NCBI RefSeq assembly: GCF_000143415.4
Contig: NW_003314262.1
Coordinates: forward strand, 2,910,519-2,974,518
Direction: 5' to 3'
Length of the DNA: 64,000 bases
Source of the DNA: Selaginella moellendorffii
Taxonomy: Eukaryota; Streptophyta; Lycopodiopsida; Selaginellales; Selaginellaceae
The notes below the pieces were generated by a model. It made no database searches. It was not told the DNA's origin and saw only the letters and a list, made by a program, of their open reading frames with translations. Shown piece after piece: positions 56,070 through 64,000 of this stretch; the first letter of the stretch is position 1; each line of letters begins with the position of its first letter. Made by a program: the position numbers and the translations under genes.

Positions 56070-57620
56070 TTGATTGTTTGAATTTTTTATTATTTTTATA
56101 TAGTTTGACTAAAAAAAAATTCTTTTACAGAAAAGGAAAATTCTACCACATAAAAAGGTTATTGGCGCCAAGAAGACATGAGAAGTTCAATTTGGCACTA
56201 ACGACGACATTAGGATCCACATGTCCATTGGCACATCAACAAAGACACATTTGCTTAGAAATCCACCACCTCCACCACCTCCACCATTGCCACCACCACT
56301 ACCACTATTGCCACCACCACTGCCACTATTGCCTCCACCCCTGCTGCCACCACCACCACCCCCACCATCACCATTGCCACCTCCACCTTTACTGCTCACT
56401 AGCCCACCACCAGCACAAATCTCTAAAGTTGGGCAATCTAGTGGTGTTTACGATAGGGAACCTGAGGAACAGCCTGGAGCTGAAAGAGTTGCAAACCTTC
56501 TTGATAACATGGTGGACAAATACTTCCAAAAGATTGTTAAGTGGACAAAGGAAAAAGTAGTTCACCAAATATTTGAAGTGCTCAAAGCCAAGCCCCTGTG
56601 ACTTGATCAGAGAAATCCCCTTTTGCCTTTTGCAGTAGACAAATCTTGTCTGCACAACATCCAACTCAGACATATACAACTTGCTCAAATAGAATAGCCT
56701 TGCGACAAATATTGATATGTTTTTAGTCTCTCTTTGCAAGCCAAGAACAACGGAGATCATTACCATCACACCCAAGATTGTGAATAGTTAGGATCTTATT
56801 TAGAGGAGGAAGTCCCTAGAATTTGATAACATGCTTATCAAACATCCTGAGACTCAACAGCTTGCAAGGATAATGTTCTAAATTATTGACGATAACCACT
56901 AATATGGGGCTTGGATGAAGTGTATTGACAATCATTTTCACAATGATCCCATCTACTATATCAATGTTCTAATTGGCCATGTATACACGAGGGGACTTTT
57001 AGATGTCAACAGACTTATCTTGGCCTGCCAAAATATCAATATGTAAGTTTTATAATTATACCTCCAACTCCACTTTAACTTATTTTATCGTGTTTAAATG
57101 CAGGCTTGGGCAGTTCGTTGTTTAAAAGCAAAACCTTGTCTATGACATTGAGCAACTTCGATTTTTTGCAAACTTGAGTGAGGATGACATACACCAACAT
57201 CATAGTGATGATGTCAGAACACTTGTTTGGCACTCACGCACTCAAAATGACAGTACAATTTGGTTCAACAACCCAATCAATTTTATGCTTGCTGTGTGGT
57301 GCAAGATATGTCTTTCCCTTTCATTTTATAAGGGCCTCTTTTTATTATTTTTGTTTTTAGCCTTTGGTGAAGGTTAAGCAAGATGCTTACGAACTTGCAT
57401 ATCTGGAGAAAAGTCTGAAAGAGCTCTTGGTTGAGTTCGTACAAATTAAGCACAAAATTCAGTATGCAAAGTCTTCAAAATTGAAGAAACTAGTATGCAT
57501 TGTAGACACTTGTATGCTAAAGGAGTGGCTAGAGACTATAGCCAAAATTTCTTCTCATGAATGTAAGTTTTTTATCACACTTCATTTTTCTCAATTATGC
57601 ATATGTTACTTTTGTAGTGA
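56070..57620 (+). pseudogene. Remains of an unidentified multi-exon gene with a Pro-rich stretch
   Basis: A (CCACCA)-type tract (about 56262-56420) encodes Pro/Leu repeats followed by ERVANLLDNMVDKYFQKIVKWTKE (written here as two overlapping parts: ERVANLLDNMVDKYF and FQKIVKWTKE). Later open stretches read HVYTRGLLDVNRLILACQN (about 56975-57040), FFANLSEDDIHQHHSDDVR (57160-57220) and KLVCIVDTCMLKEWLETIA (57481-57540). They are separated by AT-rich intervals with GTAAGT and TTTTTAG or AATGCAG borders that look like introns. Stops interrupt some parts. I do not recognise the family. Confidence 0.35.
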
Positions 57621-57626
57621 ATAAAA

Positions 57627-59282
57627 TGTGAGACACAAAATCCCTAGGCCCCAAAGTGGAGCCAGAAGGGTGCCATATGGTAGTGGCTGAAGTGAAAACC
57701 GAACGAGCGTAACACGTTTAGACTAAAAGCTCCGACTTGAAAGGTTGAGAGCAGAAGAGGAACTCCCAACGAAGTGCTCAAGGAATAAGCACGAAGCAAG
57801 CAATAAGTGAGTCTCTAGAAAAGGGACACAAGAGGACCAACACATGACACGTGGCAGAGTCCGAGATGGACCCGAGAAGGACCCAAGATGGAGTCCAAGA
57901 TGGATCCGAGATGGAGTCTAAGATGGAGACTGAGATGGACCGAGATGGAGTCTGAGATGGACCCGAGATGGAGTCTGAGATGGACCCGAGATGGAGTCCG
58001 AGATGGACCCAAGATGGAGTCCGAGATGGAGTCTGAGATGGACCGAGATGAAGTCCGAGATGGAGTCCGAAATGGACCCGAGATGGAATCCGAGATGGAG
58101 TCTGAGAAGGATCCGAGATGGAGTCCGAGGTTGAGACCGAGACCAGGACCGAGACCGAGACCGAGACCGAGACCAAGACCAAGACCGAGACCGAGACCGA
58201 GACTGAGACCGAGACCGGGACTGGGACCGAAACTGACGCCGAGGCCGAGACCGAGCCCAAGCCCAAGTCCAAGTCCGAGTCTAAGTCCGAGTCCAAGTTC
58301 GAGTCTAAGAGGGTGAAAGCCCAAAGCGTTCATCTCCCAGACCTTAGGGGGTTTGGTGAGCTCCAAAAGTATAGTAAGGGGGAGGATTGTAGTGGAGCCA
58401 GTTTGGCCCAAGAATGCTGTACCCAGTGTTGGGTGATGAGTTACCCATTGGGAAGTCCAAGACTAGAGTGAATACGGACCAACAAGCGGGGTAGCTTGGT
58501 GAAGTGTTCAAGAGTCGGCTCTAGTTCCCCCGGGAGATCGATTGGCTAATGCTCTCAGTCCAAGTGTGGGTGGCACTACCTACTTGGATACCAGGCATGG
58601 CTCAACAGAACCTCGCTCTAAGCCCATGGCTAGAGCACCCAAAGGCGGAAGGCGGGGAGAGTACCCAGGAGGCCTGTGTAGGGCCACGGTGTTCCGAAAT
58701 GTTGTCCCAAAGTCTTAGACTGTGGAAAGGAAGAGGAGTAGCCCTCTGGTGCGGTGGCCAAGGGCATAATCACATGGTGAGGAAGTCCCAGAGGACCATG
58801 GGACTTAGTGGTCGAGCCTGTGTGCCTTGATCCAATGGCAGTGTTGGCAAGCACGGCCATGGACAGAAAGGGACTTGGTGAGGACCGAAAAGGGGATATT
58901 GGGGAAGGTTATTCCCCATGTCTGCAGGCATCCTAAGGATGCTAAGGAGTGGATCTGGGAGGACCACTCATGGATGGAAGGCCCAGTCTTGGAGAGATGG
59001 GGTTGCAATGCAGGTGGTGTTGGACCACCGATGTGACCAAGATGAATGAGCATGGCCTAATGTAATAGGTTGGTATGTTGGTGGTACCTTGGGTGTCGGT
59101 CATGGGATCGGACACGTGGAGCACTTGGACCAAGTGCAAAGGTTAAGTGGCGGGGAGGCCATTCTCGGGGCTAGCAAGCCCAAGTTCGAAATAGGACTTA
59201 TGGAGGTTGTGAGTGAGACTCCTCCAAGTGGTCGGAGGTGTGGTTAAGTGACTAAAGTAGAATGGAAAATTAGTCGCTTAGA
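57627..59282 (+). repeat. 5' LTR of alpha element 3
   Basis: 1656 bp, with hexamer array at about 57858-58300. Confidence 0.88.
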
Positions 59283-59285
59283 ACT

Positions 59286-59297
59286 TGGTATCGGAGT
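59286..59297 (+). promoter_or_regulatory. Primer-binding site of alpha element 3
   Basis: TGGTATCGGAGT just after the 5' LTR, two mismatches to the initiator tRNA-Met complement. Confidence 0.8.
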
Positions 59298-60799
59298 TGT
59301 TCTTTAGTCCGACTCTTATTGGTGGCCAAGTATATCACCACTTGTATTGGAATTGGAAGGTCCTAGATCCATATCCTCAAGGAGTAGCATGTCGAGAGGA
59401 CATGGCTCTCCACTCAAGTTCATGTGTGAACTTGTGCACGATGTGGTGGATGGAAAAGGGCCAGTAAAGGAACGACTTTGGGATCTTGGGAATAGTATAA
59501 GGGTTTCCTTAGAGAGCTGAGGATGTGATCTAGATGAGTGTTTGACATAGAAAACGAGCTAATGTAGTTGTGGTAAACAACTATAGTTGGGATCACGGGA
59601 AAGATGCAGACTCCAAAATAATAAAGGAGTCACAAGATTACCCTCATATAGTTGAGGCTGGTGCTTATAACTTTGAGACCGGAATTGATGACCATGGGAG
59701 GTCAAATACAAAAGAGGACACAAGCCTTTGAAATGGTAGCCGAGGCTACCTCTAATAAATGCTGGAACAACCCAAGGAGTTGGGGATGTACTTAGAGGAT
59801 GGGTTGGTATTCTCATTACATGGATAAGTGGTCATAAGGGGCAAAAGGTTGCCCCAAGAGAACAAATCAAGTGTTGAAGTAACATTTGCAAAGATGGTCC
59901 CTATGAGTAGGACTTGAATACAAGAAGTTATATTTCAATGAGTTGGCACCTCAAAGGTAAGACCTCACGGGTTGTCAGATGCCAAAGTCCAAGAAGCTAG
60001 ATGACTCAAATAGAGTCAAAGAATAATCCTAAAGGATTGATGGAAGCATTTGGACTGAGGTGTGTTGTACCCCACGAAGGATGGCGAGGGGGGGGGGGGG
60101 GGGGGGGATCATAGGATCCAAGCATGAAAACAAAAGGGTATCTCATCAATGGTAGAATATGCCATGCTAAAGTTGTGGAAAAAGTTTTCCCCAAAAAGAA
60201 AGCAACTTTAGTATAGAGTTGTGTGTGAACACGATGGTGCAGTGCTAGCTGATAGTTGGCATGAAAAACGACTGCTTTAGTCTTAGCAAAGACCTTGACA
60301 CAAGTGGGGAGTGTCGTAAAGATAGTCTTGTAAAGCCGAAGGTGTGGAGACACTGAATGTGCCAAGGCATGTTGCCTTGAGGTCAAGTTGGTGGGTTTAT
60401 GAGAACCCCTTCCCAAAGGAATCCTAATGGAAATGGGAATGGTATGGCCTAAACTGGAAAGCATGCAGTTAGAGTGTGGTGACCCAAATAATGATGGAGG
60501 TGTGGAAGCACCAAGCAATGAGTTGTAGGACTTGACAACTATGAAGCAATTAAGCAAAAGGTGTAAAATAATTGGTTAAACTAGTAGAAGGTAGCTACCT
60601 AGGACTTCTTATTGGGATAAGGAAGTTAGATATACCCTTATGGGGGAGAAGCTGCTTATGTTGTGATATAGTAAGTCAATGTCGTAAAGGGAATGCTCAT
60701 TGTCAAAGAAGACCATCATTGGGATACCCAAACACTTTAAAACACTAGGAAGTGGTGTTTGATGTCGCAAGGGCATTAGATAAGGCCCAAGGGACTAAG

Positions 60800-60899
60800 N
60801 NNNNNNNNNNNNNNNNNNNNNNNNNNNNNNNNNNNNNNNNNNNNNNNNNNNNNNNNNNNNNNNNNNNNNNNNNNNNNNNNNNNNNNNNNNNNNNNNNNN
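60800..60899. other. Assembly gap (100 N)
   Basis: Exactly 100 N, the usual placeholder for a gap of unknown size. It lies in the alpha element 3 internal region. Confidence 0.99.
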
Positions 60900-63322
60900 G
60901 GACAAAGCCAAAAATGAGATTTTGGCAAGGCTTATGATGGGCATATAGAGGCCCATAAGTAGCAACGGTAATCCTGGTGTGTGGGATTATAAGGTGAGCA
61001 TGCCCAAATTGAGGAACCACTCCCTAAGCTATCAGGTAGGTTCATCCCTATGAATATTTGCTAAAGCATGGTAGAATGTGCAAAGTTATCTGCCTAGTTT
61101 GGAGGAGAATAACTAAAGGAAACATATGAGGCAAAATGCAAATAGAATTGAGATGGAACTGAACCATAGAAATCGAAGGGCATAACCAACAGTGGTTATG
61201 CAAGTTGGGAGTGGAGAATCAAGTGGGTGATCAAGGATGTTGTTACTAGCAATCGCAATGCCATAGAGAGTCTAAAATGTGGAATCATCCATGTTAGACC
61301 ATATGGTGAGTAGGGAGCTTGCAAAGGAGAAGCCTTAGCAAGCTAAGGAATAAAGTTTCTTGAAGGTTCCCAAAGACAATTCTAGGTAGGTAAATACTTA
61401 AAAAGCCAAGCGTAAATGGTTCCTAAAGCGTGTGAAATCAAAGTGGCACAGCAGAAGCGTGGTCTTGAAGCTGGCTATGAGGCAATGCTATCAAGGTTGG
61501 GGAAGTAGTTCTTGAGTGTTCAAAGAGAGGGCTTTGAACGAAAGTTGATGGTTAAAAACTTTCATGCTTATGCATGAACCATATTACGGTGGCCGGATCA
61601 CTTGCTAGGTGAGATTGGCAAGTCAAGGGTACAAATCCCCTAGTTGAAGGTGCTAACTTCAAAAGGGGTGGCCCATAGAGCATGGAGGAGTCCATGCATG
61701 ATCACAGACTTGTCAAGTGAGAGGACTTGGCAATGCAGAGGAACTAGGTTCCTAAGCTGTTATCTATAGCATGCTTTAACTATAAGTTAGTGCACCGGCC
61801 TGGGAAGTCACGCTAGGCATCTTAGATGATGTCTTCCGTAGATGCATATATCAAGGTTGGGTTCGAGTCCCAACCCTCTAGTGCTTGGGTTTGAGTCCCA
61901 AATCACTATGGCATGGTGATGGTTTAGAATATGAAGACACTCATTTTTCGGTGGTCATGGACTCTCAGTGAGGAGACTAATTTGGGCACACCGCCAAGCG
62001 AGGGATGCCTCGGAGTTGTGATGCACGGTTAGATTGCTTAGTGTGGCTCGGCATATCTAACTTGAACACCTTGGTGCGAGTGGCACCAAGGGCGTGGTGA
62101 ATAAGATGGGGACACTTAGTCTTAGTTGCTATGGACCCTTGGCCGTAACGGCTGGCTTGGGTGCACCGCCAAATGTGGGGGATGCCCCCGAGGTCATGGT
62201 TAACAACTTGAAGGTCTAGAAGACCAAATACCTCTTGACAATTCTATTAAGGTGCCAAGGTGAGATCACTAGGTGATCTTGTGACTAAATAAGGACAAGG
62301 TCCTTGGTTGGCTAAGGAATGAAGTTCCTGGTTCAAAGTGTTGATTTGAACTGTTTATGATGGTGGCGCTTGGAGCATATAAGGGAAATAAGCTATGTCC
62401 GAGGAAAGTAGTCTCTATAAAAAACCCATGGGAGGGTCACTAAATTGGCCTATGAATAAAGCCATAGCAGAAAATGATAAAAAGACATACTAGGGGTAAA
62501 CACCCTCTAGACTTAGCAAAGCAAAGTCTTTGCTATGGAACTGAAAGGATACTCAAAAATGGAGGTAGCGATCCGATGTTGCTGGGTGCAACAATCAAGG
62601 ATAGGAGCAAAAGACTAATGGCTAAAAAAAGAGCCATGGGAATCATGGGAAAGAATCCAAAAGGCAAAGTGAGGCCAAAAACACTACTGTGTTGGGGGCT
62701 AACAAATTGTGGAAAGGCAAGGTGTTCCCAAGGATGGATTCCCAATTGCTCCTATTTGGCGAAAGTGGAAGCTCCAAGGGAGGGAGTGGTAAGGTAGCCA
62801 AATGATAGGGCTATGGACAGCCCTAGCACAAATTATGATAACTGAAACTTAGTGCCCAAGGAGGCACGAAATAGAAGAGAGGATGATGGTGCCCTCAAGT
62901 AAAGAATTTCCTAGGATAAGGAAGTGGACTTGCACAGTATGTGCAATGCAATGCGTCGGAGACACCTAGGAAATTGACTTCAAGAAGTCAAAAGTAAACG
63001 TTCCAAAGTGCAAAGGTTATGTCGATGGAAACTGAGACTACTCGAGAAATTGGGATTGAGATATAGACGATGTCTCTAACAAGTTTAGCGAGAACTAAAC
63101 CAATAAAAGGAGAGAACCACTACAAGTGGTCCAATCAATCTCTAAGTTGGAGAGACTATCCTCCTTAGAGGTTGGGTAAGGCATGGTGAGCCTTCGGTGT
63201 CAAACCATTGATGAATATTGGCAAGGTGCCAAGAATGGAAAGTGTAATACATATTGGTATTACTTTATAAAATAGTTTATCGTTCGATGAGGACATCGAA
63301 CTTCGTCTATGGGTGGTGGAGT

Positions 63323-64000
63323 TGTGAGACACAAAATCCCTAAGCCCCAAAGTGGAGCCAGAAGGGTGCCATGTGGTAGTGGCTGAAGTGAAAACCAAAC
63401 GAGCATAACACGTTTGGACTAAAAGCTCCGACTTCAAAGGTCGAGAGCGGGAGAGGAACTCCCAACAAAGTGCTCAAGGAACAAGCACGAAGCAAGCAAT
63501 AAGTGAGTCTCTAAAAAAGGGACACAAGAGGACCAACACATGACACGTGGCAGAATCCGAGATGGAGTCCGAGATGGACCCAAGAAGGACCTGAGATGGA
63601 GTCCAAGATGGACCTGAGATGGAGTCTGAGATGGACCGAGATGGAGTTCGAGATGGACTCGAGATGGAGCCCGAGATGGACCCGAGATGGAGTCCGAGAT
63701 GGACCGAAATAGAGTTCAAGATGGACTCGAGATGGAGTCCGAGATGGACCCGAAATGGAGTCCGAGATGGACCCAAGATGGAGTCTGAGATGGAGTCTGA
63801 GATGGACCGAGACAGAATCCGAGATGGAGTCCGAGATGGACCCGAGATGGAGTCCGAGGTCAAGACCGAGACCGGGACCGAGACCGAGACCGAGACCGAG
63901 ACTGATGTCGAGGCCGAGGCCGAGACCAACGCCGAAGCCGAGACCGAGCCCGAGCCCGAGCCCGAGCCCGAGTCCGAGTCAGAGTCCGAGTCCAAGTTCG
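63323..64000 (+). repeat. 3' LTR of alpha element 3 (partial)
   Basis: Starts TGTGAGACAC after the same GGGTGGTGGAGT tract. The window ends inside its GAGTCC array (63551-64000). Confidence 0.88.

Larger units (their letters stand above)
57627..64000 (+). mobile_element. LTR-alpha element 3, continuing beyond the window
   Basis: 5' LTR 57627-59282, primer-binding site from 59286, internal region to 63322, and 3' LTR from 63323 cut by the window end. The 5' LTR terminus is TTAGA instead of TTACA. The internal region is collinear with alpha element 1 but diverged, and lacks the MITE. It is non-coding, older than alpha element 1, and interrupted by a 100-N gap. Confidence 0.88.

Noticed and set aside
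56078-56560. His-rich open frame overlapping the Pro-rich tract, and a Gly-rich frame opposite
   Set aside because: They are alternative frames of the CCACCA-type simple repeat. The Pro-rich frame continues into a non-repetitive peptide, so it is the likelier coding frame.

Overview
The window is almost wholly nested transposable elements from a nuclear plant genome. Three signs point to a plant: primer-binding sites complementary to plant initiator tRNA-Met (TGGTATCAGAGC type), plant-type telomere-like TTTAGGG repeats, and TRIM and LARD-like retroelements. The lineage cannot be fixed from the sequence; a large repeat-rich genome is likely. I see no intact host gene, no tRNA or rRNA gene and no CRISPR array. 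Positions 28954-29198 and 60800-60899 are assembly gaps (N).

Layout. 1-8780: a LINE fragment, a truncated and a solo LTR of family alpha (starts TGTGAGACAC, ends CGCTTACA, carries a GAGTCC/GAGACC hexamer array), a decayed SWIM-type MULE-like transposase pseudogene, and a complete 783-bp TRIM with 5-bp TSD GGTTT. 8781-12236: an old decayed copy of LTR family beta. 12237-51874: a young beta element on the minus strand, expanded from about 6-7 kb to nearly 40 kb by later insertions. 51875-57626: old beta remains, a LINE reverse-transcriptase pseudogene, an alpha LTR fragment, simple repeats and a decayed proline-rich multi-exon gene. 57627-64000: a further alpha element running off the window.

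The centre is the most interesting part. Two copies of one roughly 12-kb DNA transposon, A (14746-26784) and B (26922-39500), sit in opposite orientation 137 bp apart. Each has the same 24-bp terminal inverted repeats and its own 4-bp TSD (AAAT and TAAA), and old beta copies elsewhere in the window show the matching empty sites. A 288-bp MITE (43337-43624, TSD CAAG) has the same two ends. Each large copy carries two divergent genes: a roughly 1000-codon transposase-like protein with RNase-H-type motifs, and a roughly 1665-codon protein joining a ParB/sulfiredoxin-like domain to a C-terminal FCP1/NIF-type HAD phosphatase domain through an acidic linker. The second gene has a run of 38-57-bp phase-1 introns.

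The transposon is studded with a 22-bp palindrome (half-site ATGGCRTGNGG and its reverse complement). It lies in several micro-introns, in coding exons, in the divergent promoter region and in the MITE. A and B each carry nonsense mutations in both genes, at different codons, so each site is intact in the other copy. My inference is a recently active, little-described plant DNA transposon with an unusual ParB-phosphatase partner and a dispersed palindromic site that may be its cis element.
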